Positions 50,309 to 60,281 of a DNA stretch of 64,000 nucleotides are shown in pieces. The notes beneath the pieces were generated by a model that saw nothing but the letters and a program-made list of their open reading frames with translations, did no database searches and was not told where the DNA came from. Made by a program: the position numbers and the translations under genes. The DNA comes from Bacteroidia bacterium (lineage in GTDB: Bacteria; Bacteroidota; Bacteroidia; Bacteroidales; UBA932). The DNA lies in assembly GCA_030537315.1 (NCBI GenBank), contig JAUNNZ010000006.1, positions 1 to 64,000 of the forward strand, in the 5' to 3' direction. The stretch's first letter is position 1; every line of letters begins with the position of its first letter.

Positions 50309-53300
50309 CTAGATCTCAATAATTTCAACCTTGGTGACATTAGTGTTGCTGCTGGTCTTGATTACCATACCGGCCTCACCGCTAATCTTATCCTTGAGTT
50401 CCTGTGTAAGTGTGAACTCATATGTTTGAGTGCGGTTAGAATAGTGGGTGGAAACCTTCAGAAGTTCTTCACCTCCATTCTGATGCCAGCCGGTGTATAT
50501 GTAGAAGTATTCTCCTCCCACCAGAAGCTCATAGAGACTGGTCATGGTGTATGTCACCTTGATATGCCAACCGACCTTAGCATTGGCAATGGCCTGCTGG
50601 GATCCGTCAAGTGCAGAATTCGTACCCTTTATCGAGCCGGTCCAGTTCCAGAGATCTCCAGCTGACTTGGCAGGTGTATTGAATGCTCTGGACGCGGTGT
50701 CGGAGTCTGCATTGTTATAGCTGTTATAAGTCCTGGCGCGAACGTAAACAGTGTATGACGAGTTAGGATTAAGTCCTGTTAAGGTATAATCCGTACCGGT
50801 GGTAGTCTTTGAATTGCTGAAATTGGCATTGGTACTGATTTCATAGTAGCTGGCGTCAGGATTCTCCTCCCAAATAACAGTAGCCGTTGTCGGAGTTGCA
50901 TCCACACTGATGATAACCGGTGTGCCAAGTTTGTTCCTTCCACTATTGTTCGTGCTGGCTGTGCAGGTTCCGGCATCGGACGTGTCATAATTGCTATTTG
51001 AGCTGACGGCACGAACATAGATTGTATATGATGTGTTGCTTCTCAGACGGTTCCACTGGCAACTGGTTGAGTTTCCAAGGGACGTGTATGTCTTGCCACC
51101 ATCTACACTGGCCTCGTATCCGGTTGCATTTGCAACAGGTTCCCAGGCAAACTTCAGATAGTCGTTGGAAAGGGCATAAACATATACTGAAGGAGTATCA
51201 AGTTTCTCAGCATTCTTTGTAGTGCCTGTCTGTGATACCATATCAGAGTCGAGGTATTCATCGTCATCTCCGACTGCAACAACATAGATGGTATGTGTCG
51301 ATGTCCTGCTCAATCCGGTAGCGGTGTATGAGGTGAGGCTTCTGTCACCGGTCTGAACAAGGTTGGTTGTGCTGTCCCAGTAAACCTGGTAACCCTGGAC
51401 ATTGTTATTATAGTCACCACAACTCCAGTTGAACTTGAGTGAAGAACTTGTCCTGGCATCCTCATCTTCCGTGATAACAGGAGCGAGCTTCTTCTGAGAG
51501 TGGGTTGTGATGTCCTTGGTGGCAAGATCGGAGTCGGCAGCAGTGCTGTCATCACCCTTTGCAATCAAGCATACCATGTATGTTCCTTCAGGGTCAAGTC
51601 CTGTGAATTTGTAAGAAGTGGTGCTGCTGTCAAGATTGATCGGTTCGCTGGCTGAGGCACCTTGTATATATACAGTATAACCGGTCGCACCTGAAACGGC
51701 ATTCCAGGAGACAGTGAGTGTCTTGGCAGTTACAGCGCCCTCAATGATCGTAGGTGTGTCAAGAGGGTCAAGCGGAGCAACCCTTGACTGAAGCGGATTA
51801 GGCGCATCAAAGTGATCTGCTGAAACCTTGATGGTTACCGCATCCTTTTCAATGGCAGTCAACTTTATCGTTTGGGTAGCTTCTGCAACGGAATCATTGT
51901 CTGTACCGTATGGAGTATAGTAATATGTGTTTGTTTCACCCGGAACAGGCTCGAGGTGAGTCTCAGATGAATCAGGTTTGGCATTGGTAAGGACCACGAT
52001 TGCGCGCCCCATCTTTGTATCGGCTTTTGCGTTGGTCTGAGGAGCTGCGCTCATCTTGAATGTGAAGGTCAGCTCTGATCCTGCGTTCATAGGCTTGCCG
52101 GACCAGACAGGATTACTGAATTTGGCCTGAAGAATTTGAACGAGAGGACTGGTAGCCTCGGCATACTCATCCGCATTCAGAATAACCTTTGCATAGCCAT
52201 CATAATCATTGACTACAAGGTCAAGTGATGTCGTTGAATTCGGCTCGACATCGATTTCGTAATCAACAGAGCCATCGCCATTGGCCTTAATCCTGGTCAT
52301 CTTGGTTTCGTCGGCAGATGGTTCCAGGTTGTAAAGAGTGGCAATTACGCTGCCGGTTTCAGGGAGGTTGCCCACCTTGAAACTGAATGTCTCGGAATCA
52401 CCTTCGTGGACATTGGCTGTCCTTGAGAAAGCGAGGTCAGAGAATCTCTTCAGGTTGAAGTTGCCGAATTCCGTTTTTCCCAAATGGAAATATGGATTGT
52501 AAACATATATCGCGCTGGCGCTTTCTGCGATGTTGCTCTTGAATTTGCATTCAAAAGTCTTATATCCGTATTCGTCAGCCGTTGCTGCCTCGTATTCCGC
52601 CCAGGTGATGGTCTTGAGAAATTGGAATGCCGGTTCAGTATTGCCTGGAATGATGGATGCCTTGTTTCTGACAGGAAGTTCATCGGAAGTCAGGCTCAAC
52701 TCTTTAACCTCGACGTAAAAATCAAGAGAGAAAATCGAAGAGGAGAGTCCATCTTCAATCTTGATGAATACGCTGATATCCTCGCCTATTTTCTTTTCAA
52801 TGTCTGCAGGGTTGCAGGAAACTTGAAGCGCGAGAGAATCCCTTAACATAAAACTGATGTTTCTCTGAATAGGAGAGATATCCACAGTCTTGCCATCATG
52901 TTGTGTCTGACCTCCAGGATATGAACCTACAATCCTGACGACACTTGTTTTGATGGCATCAGTCACTTCCGTAGGGTGTACTGTTACCTTTCTGTATCCA
53001 TCGGCATCATCTTCTGCTGCCACGTCGAAAACGTCTGTCAAAGCGTGTCCGTTGGTGCCCGGATCCTCCAGCGAGAGTGCAATATAATCATTGCCGTTGA
53101 AGATTTTGGCCACACCGTCTGAATCACCCCAGGACAGGTCAGGAATATACTTGTACCTGAAAATGCAGTCATTGTTACCGATAAGAACCATCTCTGTGTA
53201 ATCTACGAACATTCGTGATGTACCGTCAGAGATGTTTGTCAAATCCTTGGCTTCGATTGACGTGGAAATGTCGGGGCTGCTGCTGGCAGAAGCGGCTGCT

Positions 53301-54319
53301 TCTTCCGGAGTGGCGCGTCCGTCTCTGTTCACATTATAGATGTTGATCTGATAATTGAAATTGCGAAGGAACGGGAAATAGTTCTTGTCCTCATCGCGCA
53401 GGTCAATCTTATAGTAGGTAGGACTCGTGATGCTTTGATCGTGACCGTCGCCGGTATATTTTCCGGCAACAATGACATATGTCGGGTCGGCTTTAGGCTT
53501 TTCTCTTTCGAACAGGTATGATGTTCCGATTCCTGCAGCATCAACTTCAAAAAGGTCGCTCAGTCCGGATTTAAGCGATGCGGTTATAGGAACGTTGGCA
53601 TTATACTGCATATTGATAAGTTCTTCTGCAGAATAATTCTGATATTCTTCGATGAATTTTCCAGTATTCCTGTTGTATGCCGCCGTCATACCCTTGTCCA
53701 TCGTGTTCATCGTATAGAAGCCGACAAGCGTGAAATGGGGCGCATTTGCTGAAACGGTAATCTTGGCAAAGTTTCGGATAAGGGCGATGTGGCTCAGCAG
53801 GGCCGTTGTGGTCAAATCTGCTTCGTCACTCTGTGCATCTTTCTTTATGCTCGGAACCTGCACTCTCTGCCAATATCTTTCCTGCCCGTAGCTGTCAATG
53901 AATGCCTTTGAATTGAGAACCTCAGTTTCAGAGCCATATGTCAGTTCGGAAGGAGATGGTCCGTTGGCTATGAAATGAAGGATGCATGGGTAGTCGGAAA
54001 CGCTGAGAGTTGCAGTATATGTGAATTCTGGACTGCCTATACCGTCCGTAATACTTGAGTTGACATTTGCATACGGGGCTGATTCGGCTCTTACATATTC
54101 AGTGAGCATACCGCCTTTATCAAAGACGGCAATGTACATATTGTCTATTGTAGGATTGTCACCAAAAGCCTTTGTTTCGTCAACAGCCTCTGGAAGTTTA
54201 ACGCTGAAGGTCACGTTGACCTTGTCGTCAACCTTGATAAGATCGGGAACCGTGTTCTCAACCTTGACGCAGCCGGCAATCAGCAAAACTGACGATATTA
54301 TATATGCGAGTCTCTTCAT
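50309..54319 (-). CDS. 1336-aa fimbria-associated lipoprotein with four FN3 domains
   Basis: Large exported lipoprotein, lipobox LIAGC at Cys17. The N-terminal third (about 25-340) has fimbrillin/DUF4906-like features (VNVTFSVKLPEAVDETKA, ALIRNFAKITVSA, then FLRNFNYQINIYNV). A central beta-rich part follows (about 380-840). Four fibronectin type III domains of about 90 aa (roughly 850-1212) have the pattern LDTP..., ...SWNAVSGATGYTVY. The final 120 aa form a jelly-roll-like domain (VGWHIKVTYTMTS, YFYIYTGWHQ). Last gene of the operon; its ATG overlaps the previous stop by one base (TAATG). A fimbrial tip or long adhesin is likely. Confidence 0.75.
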   Translation of the reverse strand: MKRLAYIISSVLLIAGCVKVENTVPDLIKVDDKVNVTFSVKLPEAVDETKAFGDNPTIDNMYIAVFDKGGMLTEYVRAESAPYANVNSSITDGIGSPEFTYTATLSVSDYPCILHFIANGPSPSELTYGSETEVLNSKAFIDSYGQERYWQRVQVPSIKKDAQSDEADLTTTALLSHIALIRNFAKITVSANAPHFTLVGFYTMNTMDKGMTAAYNRNTGKFIEEYQNYSAEELINMQYNANVPITASLKSGLSDLFEVDAAGIGTSYLFEREKPKADPTYVIVAGKYTGDGHDQSITSPTYYKIDLRDEDKNYFPFLRNFNYQINIYNVNRDGRATPEEAAASASSSPDISTSIEAKDLTNISDGTSRMFVDYTEMVLIGNNDCIFRYKYIPDLSWGDSDGVAKIFNGNDYIALSLEDPGTNGHALTDVFDVAAEDDADGYRKVTVHPTEVTDAIKTSVVRIVGSYPGGQTQHDGKTVDISPIQRNISFMLRDSLALQVSCNPADIEKKIGEDISVFIKIEDGLSSSIFSLDFYVEVKELSLTSDELPVRNKASIIPGNTEPAFQFLKTITWAEYEAATADEYGYKTFECKFKSNIAESASAIYVYNPYFHLGKTEFGNFNLKRFSDLAFSRTANVHEGDSETFSFKVGNLPETGSVIATLYNLEPSADETKMTRIKANGDGSVDYEIDVEPNSTTSLDLVVNDYDGYAKVILNADEYAEATSPLVQILQAKFSNPVWSGKPMNAGSELTFTFKMSAAPQTNAKADTKMGRAIVVLTNAKPDSSETHLEPVPGETNTYYYTPYGTDNDSVAEATQTIKLTAIEKDAVTIKVSADHFDAPNPLQSRVAPLDPLDTPTIIEGAVTAKTLTVSWNAVSGATGYTVYIQGASASEPINLDSSTTSYKFTGLDPEGTYMVCLIAKGDDSTAADSDLATKDITTHSQKKLAPVITEDEDARTSSSLKFNWSCGDYNNNVQGYQVYWDSTTNLVQTGDRSLTSYTATGLSRTSTHTIYVVAVGDDDEYLDSDMVSQTGTTKNAEKLDTPSVYVYALSNDYLKFAWEPVANATGYEASVDGGKTYTSLGNSTSCQWNRLRSNTSYTIYVRAVSSNSNYDTSDAGTCTASTNNSGRNKLGTPVIISVDATPTTATVIWEENPDASYYEISTNANFSNSKTTTGTDYTLTGLNPNSSYTVYVRARTYNSYNNADSDTASRAFNTPAKSAGDLWNWTGSIKGTNSALDGSQQAIANAKVGWHIKVTYTMTSLYELLVGGEYFYIYTGWHQNGGEELLKVSTHYSNRTQTYEFTLTQELKDKISGEAGMVIKTSSNTNVTKVEIIEI

Positions 54320-57300
54320 TATTCGAAGTAATAGATTCTGTTCAACGTAAAGCCATACCCGAAGAACAGCAGGTTGTGATCATTCATATTGTTAATGACA
54401 GCCTGATTGTTCTTTGTGAGATTGATTTCAATGTAATATGTATTGTCATTGACCTTATGCACGATGTCCTGGCAGTCAGTTCCGGTAGGTGTAAGATCCC
54501 CGCGCCAGCTGCCATCGGTGTATCCGGTGTCAACAGAAAGCGTGAAGGATGATCCGCTAACTTCTATGTAGAAAGTCTTGGCCTTCAATACATTATCCCA
54601 ATAGTACTGGCTTATGGATGCCAAACTGTGGCCATCCCATCCACCTTGACGTACGAATCGATATGCAAAATCGCCATTGGCATTCTGGATGTTGCCATTC
54701 GATACTCCATATCTTCCGTCATTTGACCAGATGTTCGTCTTCTGTAGCAGCTGACCCTGTCCTGTAGCGGCGTCTGAAGTGGTATAATAATTTCCATCAC
54801 CTACGGCACGGACGTAAAGCGTATATGTCGAGCTGTCATCATAAAGACCATCCATTGTGTATGAGGTGTCAGTTCCTATGCTCACCCATTCACCGTTTGT
54901 CGAGGTTCTAACCTCATAACCCTGGGCGCCGGAAACTGAATTCCAATTGAAGGTAAGGTAGAAATTACCCCTGGTGCAGGAGACTGTCCCCATATTGAGC
55001 TTATACGTTTGGTGCTCAGGATCATCGGCTCCCTTCCTTGGCATATCGCCCCAGGTAAACTGGCCATATTTATCTTCAGGGAGACGTCCGCCTTCAGTTT
55101 TCTGGGTGACGCCTTCAACCTTTCCGTTCACCTTGCTGTCGGTCTGTTCCCAATACCAGTCATCATATACACAACGCAGTGAGCGGGTTTTTTGATAAAT
55201 CTCACCTGTAAACGTAAGTTCAGTCTGACCAGCCGGGAATTCGAAAGTATCCGTCGCGCAGTAGTAACCCTGTGTATCACCTGATCCGTGCATAAAGATC
55301 TCAGGAATGAGCTGCAATTTCTGAAGTGCGAAAATATATGACACCTCGGCCTTCGTCGGGAGCCTCCAGCGGCCTGCAGGATAACCTGCCTCCTGATATG
55401 TCGCGCAACGGCGAACGATGTCATACCAGGTAGGACCGATGTTGCCCATACTGTTGAATCGTGATGCTATCCTGAACTTAGGAGCGATGAACTGTTCGCT
55501 CTCAAGAGAGGTCATAGTAGGGTAGTAATAGCGCATCTTGCGCTTGTCAGTACCATTTTCAACGAAATAATCACCGTCCTCTACAAACAAAGCGGGTCCA
55601 TCTGCAAGACCAGGCAGATTGGTGACATAAGTTTTCTGGCTGGCGGTATTGACATTTGTATTACTATAGTCAAAGAGGTCATATACGTTTCCACGCCTGC
55701 TTGGGTCATCAGTTTCCGGTGAGGTGACCTTGTTAGGAGTCGTGGACCTAGGATCGGCGATAATATAATTCTTGCCACTTGGAACCACCCTTGTCTCAAT
55801 GACATACATATACTCGGCACCATGCAGGTCGCCGTTGTCGTTACGAACCTGGCGGACGGTATTGTACTGGGCGTCGTCAAATCGTCTATTCTGTCCGTTC
55901 ACATATACGTCACCTCTTGTGCCAACACCGGTTTGTGAGTTGTTGTTTGCCGTGTTGAGTTCAGGTGTCACAATGATTGCAGGGCTCTGGACAATAGTGA
56001 TGGTTTCATTGAATGAGTGGTCATCCTTATGTGCCAGAACAATTGTGATGTTGTACGGAGAGATGTCGAGATCACTGTCCTCGATGTCATTGTTAAGCGC
56101 GTGGCTGAATTCAACGATATGATTGAGGTTGTCGACAGTGAACCAGGATTTGACGGTATCTGAATCTACGTCATTACGGCTGAACTGGCCGGTACTGCTG
56201 TTGTACTTTGTGTTCCAGGCGGAAGCGGACACGATCTCGCAATAATGACTTGCGGTGAAGGCAATTGAAAGCGTTTCAAGATTATCCATAACGCGGTCAT
56301 GCTCTGGAACCATGATGTATCTGGCCTCGCGGATTGCAGCCTCCACATCGTGATCCTGCTCGTGAAGGTCCTTCAAGGCATCGCGCCAGTCGAATACGAA
56401 ATAAGTGGTATTATTGAGATCAACTGTAGGCGCTTTCGGTGAGAAACTTCCGAGGATTCCCAGAACAAGGTTGATATGGTTCCAGGTGTTGCGTTCAAGT
56501 TTGTTGTCCTTGAGGAGAACCTTATAGTAGCAGCTTCTGAACTGCGTGCCGTCGGTGACCGGAAGCTCCACAAGAAAATATGGCTCCAGGCTGGAATTGA
56601 AAGCCCATTCGTTAGGATATGAATAGAATGGAGCAGGGGAATAATAAGTCTGTTCCCCCAATGTCTGCAGGGTGCAAGGTCTGCCCTGCGCGTGAAGATT
56701 TTCGCCGCTGAAAGTTACGACGGACGGTCTCATATTGTCGGAGTACCTTCCTGAAATGGCTGAATTCTTGACTGGGTTTACGAACAGCACTTTCATACTG
56801 TCAGGCTGTGTCGTCCAGGTTCTTCCTTCATTGTCAGGATATGATGAATTGACAAATATCGCCAGCGTATGTTTTGCAGCTATGCGTTCGACGTCGATTG
56901 TACCGGACGCTATGGTCTTTGCCTTGCGTCCTTCAGCGGAAAGTTTGACAGTGCCAAGACCTTCCATAACGAATGACCCTTGCTTCAATGCCTCGACATC
57001 CATTTCAACTACAAGGGAGCGGAGATTGCTGATGGATTTTGTTTCAGGGTAGGCATCTGCGCTTATCGGGGCATTGACGATAACATAGACATCGCACTCT
57101 TCTGCCGGTTTTGGCATAAGCACGGTGTTGAATACATTTTCTTCTATGTTGATGCGCACGGTTTCGTTGCTTTGCCTGGACTCGGTCTCCGGTTCGGTGA
57201 TGCGTCCTGAAATATAAGCACCATCCTCTTCAGCATGGCCGGACTGAAAGATGAAATAGTCGATGGTCTTTATGAGATTCTCGTTCAGATTGTTCACACC

Positions 57301-57468
57301 ATCCTCGTCGGCCTTGGTGATTTCAAGGTCGGAAGCTTTGACTGTCAGCTCTATACAGGTCCCGTCACTGACTGCCGGACCTTCAGGATCGAAATCCCGC
57401 ACTGCGCAGGATACTCCTGTCAAAAGCAATGATGCTGAAAGTATGATATATGCAAATAATCTTCTCAT
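54319..57468 (-). CDS. 1049-aa fimbrial lipoprotein with Fib_succ_major-like region and FN3
   Basis: Lipoprotein with signal ending LTGVSC. ATG at 57468 is used; a GTG at 57474 is possible. Residues about 25-390 resemble DUF4906/fimbrillin accessory proteins (NTWNHINLVLGILG at the end of the second beta domain). A middle part (about 670-760: GRWRLPTKAEVSYIFALQ, then RSLRCVYDDWYW) resembles the Fib_succ_major/DUF1566 lectin-like module. One FN3-like domain (about 835-925, NWNSVSGAQGYEV) and a C-terminal beta domain follow. Sits between the fimbrillins and the FN3 adhesin; probably a structural or tip subunit. Confidence 0.75.
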   Translation of the reverse strand: MRRLFAYIILSASLLLTGVSCAVRDFDPEGPAVSDGTCIELTVKASDLEITKADEDGVNNLNENLIKTIDYFIFQSGHAEEDGAYISGRITEPETESRQSNETVRINIEENVFNTVLMPKPAEECDVYVIVNAPISADAYPETKSISNLRSLVVEMDVEALKQGSFVMEGLGTVKLSAEGRKAKTIASGTIDVERIAAKHTLAIFVNSSYPDNEGRTWTTQPDSMKVLFVNPVKNSAISGRYSDNMRPSVVTFSGENLHAQGRPCTLQTLGEQTYYSPAPFYSYPNEWAFNSSLEPYFLVELPVTDGTQFRSCYYKVLLKDNKLERNTWNHINLVLGILGSFSPKAPTVDLNNTTYFVFDWRDALKDLHEQDHDVEAAIREARYIMVPEHDRVMDNLETLSIAFTASHYCEIVSASAWNTKYNSSTGQFSRNDVDSDTVKSWFTVDNLNHIVEFSHALNNDIEDSDLDISPYNITIVLAHKDDHSFNETITIVQSPAIIVTPELNTANNNSQTGVGTRGDVYVNGQNRRFDDAQYNTVRQVRNDNGDLHGAEYMYVIETRVVPSGKNYIIADPRSTTPNKVTSPETDDPSRRGNVYDLFDYSNTNVNTASQKTYVTNLPGLADGPALFVEDGDYFVENGTDKRKMRYYYPTMTSLESEQFIAPKFRIASRFNSMGNIGPTWYDIVRRCATYQEAGYPAGRWRLPTKAEVSYIFALQKLQLIPEIFMHGSGDTQGYYCATDTFEFPAGQTELTFTGEIYQKTRSLRCVYDDWYWEQTDSKVNGKVEGVTQKTEGGRLPEDKYGQFTWGDMPRKGADDPEHQTYKLNMGTVSCTRGNFYLTFNWNSVSGAQGYEVRTSTNGEWVSIGTDTSYTMDGLYDDSSTYTLYVRAVGDGNYYTTSDAATGQGQLLQKTNIWSNDGRYGVSNGNIQNANGDFAYRFVRQGGWDGHSLASISQYYWDNVLKAKTFYIEVSGSSFTLSVDTGYTDGSWRGDLTPTGTDCQDIVHKVNDNTYYIEINLTKNNQAVINNMNDHNLLFFGYGFTLNRIYYFE

Positions 57469-57473
57469 ATTCA

Positions 57474-58973
57474 CTATTTCTTCTGAATGATGAATGAATA
57501 GTCATATTCCTTGTTTGTACCAAGGACAGGATTGTCGGCGTCAACCGAACGGCCGTCCGGCAGACGGACGGAAAAATGCAGCTTGAGGATATAATCTCTT
57601 GCTATATCTCCTGAAACCATTGGCCTGATCTGGAATTCCGCCTGGCTGCCATCGATTGTACCCGATCCGTCAATGATTTCGAATGCGTCAATGTCGCAGA
57701 GTTTCGTGACCATCCAGGTGCTGCCCCTTGGTGTGTCAAGCCAGAAATTGCACTTGATTGGCAAGGTGTTGGTCAGATAGATTTTCTTGTTCACAAGATC
57801 CTTGTAACAGTTTGCGTCCTGAACAGACAACTCGTTGCCGTCGTGGATCGAGAGCGTGCCCTCTTCAAAGTCGATATCGGTCTCTGTGTAGTCCCAAGGA
57901 AGAACAACCACCTTGGCGGAAATGACCTTGTCGGCAAATGCTATGCTGATGTGATTGTGCACACCGGCCTGCCAGGCCCCTGCCGGAATAGGTAGTGGAA
58001 TTGTGCACTGGAATGCATCTGCACCGGATCCGATGGAGTAGGTGATGATGATCAGAGGATTATTGTCTCCTCCGGTCACACATTCGCCCGATTCGTTTAC
58101 ATAATATTCTGCATTAGGCACAAGGTCATCAGCTTCCTGAGGCCAGATGAGGAATGGTGTGGTGTGCTCTGAATCGGATGTAAGTATATTTGCCAGTGTT
58201 TCATCCTGTTTCAGCGTAACGTTCGGAGTAGTGATGAATTTGCCTCTTGTTTCACTCTTGGTGTATGTGATGGCAGTTTCATCGCCGCTGAAATCTACAT
58301 CAGCTTTCTGGGTATTGTACAACCCCTGGATAGTAACGCTGTTGATGGTGATATCACCTTTGAGAAAATTCTCTGCACCGATACTGATGGCGGAGAACAG
58401 ATGGTTCATCTCCAGGTCAACCGGGAGATGTGAAGAAGTCTGGCCATCCATCGTACGCTTGATGATATCTGAGTACAGGAAATCGAATTGAGGTGTGGAG
58501 AAATTCATTGTCAGCATCCCGGTTGAAGGGATTGTCAATATCTTCTCCGTATCATCCATCGCAGGATCTTCACCAAAAATACTGGACGGCTCGAGATCGG
58601 AGTTCGCATCGAATGCAAACCAGCCGAAGAACTTGTGTGCACCGGTTCTTGTCCATTCATATTCCTTGTTGTCAGGGAACTGCCATTTGATGGCAGACTC
58701 TACGGTCGTTGCAGTGATCGTATTGTCAATATACTTGACCTCATTCGCGTTGTAGCTCAGGAAGTCATATACGTGAAGCTGGTTGCCGGCTTTGTTAAAG
58801 TCGTTCTCGTTGATCATACCCTTGGTACCCGGGGTGACGGAGATGCCAAAGTCAATCACGTCTCCCGTGGTCTCCGGACCTTCAGGATCGGGTCTGTCGA
58901 TAACGACACGCACGCAGCCCGAAAAAAGGACTGCGGCGGCGGCCGTGATTATGTATAGACGTCTGACGTTCAT
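57474..58973 (-). CDS. fimbrillin-like accessory lipoprotein
   Basis: Lipoprotein of 499 aa with lipobox LFSGC at Cys20. Two beta domains follow the fimbrillin pattern: mature IDFGISVTPGTKG, HKFFGWFAFDAN, DLEMNHLFSAISIGAENF and LKQDETLANIL, then VVLPWDYTETDIDF. A further C-terminal part (about 380-499) is absent from the short fimbrillins. It starts 12 bp after the preceding fimbrillin gene and its stop meets the next gene. Probably an anchor or minor subunit like FimC/Mfa-type accessory proteins. Confidence 0.75.
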   Translation of the reverse strand: MNVRRLYIITAAAAVLFSGCVRVVIDRPDPEGPETTGDVIDFGISVTPGTKGMINENDFNKAGNQLHVYDFLSYNANEVKYIDNTITATTVESAIKWQFPDNKEYEWTRTGAHKFFGWFAFDANSDLEPSSIFGEDPAMDDTEKILTIPSTGMLTMNFSTPQFDFLYSDIIKRTMDGQTSSHLPVDLEMNHLFSAISIGAENFLKGDITINSVTIQGLYNTQKADVDFSGDETAITYTKSETRGKFITTPNVTLKQDETLANILTSDSEHTTPFLIWPQEADDLVPNAEYYVNESGECVTGGDNNPLIIITYSIGSGADAFQCTIPLPIPAGAWQAGVHNHISIAFADKVISAKVVVLPWDYTETDIDFEEGTLSIHDGNELSVQDANCYKDLVNKKIYLTNTLPIKCNFWLDTPRGSTWMVTKLCDIDAFEIIDGSGTIDGSQAEFQIRPMVSGDIARDYILKLHFSVRLPDGRSVDADNPVLGTNKEYDYSFIIQKK

Positions 58974-58985
58974 ATATAGTCTTGC

Positions 58986-60278
58986 TTAAATTCCAATTAC
59001 TGCAGGAAGATAGTCTTCCATCGTCGGATCGAAGGTTACGTACCCTCCTCCCATATCCGGATCCGTCGGGTTAACAGGGTAGTCGGGTCGCAACGGGTCG
59101 CCTGTCCCGTTGCCGCCGTTCCCGTCGCCATAGGCAGGGGACACCATTATATAATATATGGTATGCTGGTTGATCTGCCAGGCTTCAACCGAATCTGCGA
59201 TTCTCAGGTCAACGGTCCTGTTGATCCTTTCTGTCCCCATAGGCTCTTCTGTACCACCTTCACAGGATCGGAAAGTCTTGATTGTTATTCCCAGTTCAAG
59301 TTGCTGGACTCCACTTTCAAGCATCTGAGGAATCATATAAATGTCCGGCATGATGTCCTTGAAGCCGCCGGTCACATATCCCATATCATTGCGCGTGAGG
59401 ATGTCAAGAAGCAGACCGTCTTCAGGCAATTGCAGATTCTGGTCGAATTTCTTCGCGCCGGTCGTCCATACCTTGAACTCTGTCGGACGTTCTCCTACCA
59501 ATTTGACTCTTGCAGGCTTGTCCCAGTTGACAAGACCCTTGCTTACCTGCTGCTGCCTGTTCAAGGTGAAAGTCGCGCTGCCGTTCGTGGCGGCGCCGAC
59601 GAACTGCGCGCTGGTCACGCGCACTTCCCAGCGGGTGGTGTAAATCTTGCCGTCTGCACCTCTTTCTGTCTTGAGGCTGTAGGTCTGTGCCGCCTTGATG
59701 CCGACTTTTGCGAGAGCGTGGCTGAAGATTGCAGGAACGCTGGTGTATCCCATCTCTTCCGCCTGGTCCGGTACGTAGCTGTAGCCTACTGCCTTGGTGG
59801 AGTACATCAGGTCAACCTGCCCGTCATAGCTGCCAGGTGTGCCGGTTTTCTTGCTGGTGACGTCGAAGTTGACGTATCTGATGGTGCTTGGATCGATATA
59901 GACATATCCCTCGTCCACGACTCTCGGGTAGTAGCAGATGAAATCTACAGTTCCCTTGCTTGGCCAATATATTGTGGTGTCACGCGGGCCCCAGGCTACA
60001 TTGTCGTGAAGGATGACTTTCTTGATGATATCGAGATTCTCCATAAAGTACCCTTCGCGTGCAGTGGCCCAGGCGTAGGCACCGAATGAAGATCCGGTGA
60101 ATTCCGCTCTTTTGCTGTCGTCGTCCGCCTTGGTGACATACTTGGCCGGAGTGAACTGAACGCCGACGCTCTTTTCCTTATTGGAAACGGCATCGGCGGA
60201 GAGGTCCGCTTTCGAGCAAGCGGCCAGCGCGGCGAGCGCGGCAACTGCGAGAACCGATATGTGAGAAAATCTCCTCAT
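58986..60278 (-). CDS. fimbrillin-family lipoprotein
   Basis: Lipoprotein of 430 aa, lipobox LAAC; ATG at 60278 used since the base-60281 start would be TTG. Family marks: TKADDDSKRAEF, FGAYAWATA, the signature IYWPSKGTVDFICYYP, AIFSHALAKVGIKAAQ in the second domain and the C-terminal FDPTMEDY. Gap to the previous gene is 3 bp. The Gly/Asn/Pro-rich stretch near the C-terminus (GDGNGGNGTGDP) is unusual. Likely one of several alternative pilins. Confidence 0.82.
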   Translation of the reverse strand: MRRFSHISVLAVAALAALAACSKADLSADAVSNKEKSVGVQFTPAKYVTKADDDSKRAEFTGSSFGAYAWATAREGYFMENLDIIKKVILHDNVAWGPRDTTIYWPSKGTVDFICYYPRVVDEGYVYIDPSTIRYVNFDVTSKKTGTPGSYDGQVDLMYSTKAVGYSYVPDQAEEMGYTSVPAIFSHALAKVGIKAAQTYSLKTERGADGKIYTTRWEVRVTSAQFVGAATNGSATFTLNRQQQVSKGLVNWDKPARVKLVGERPTEFKVWTTGAKKFDQNLQLPEDGLLLDILTRNDMGYVTGGFKDIMPDIYMIPQMLESGVQQLELGITIKTFRSCEGGTEEPMGTERINRTVDLRIADSVEAWQINQHTIYYIMVSPAYGDGNGGNGTGDPLRPDYPVNPTDPDMGGGYVTFDPTMEDYLPAVIGI

Positions 60279-60281
60279 CAA

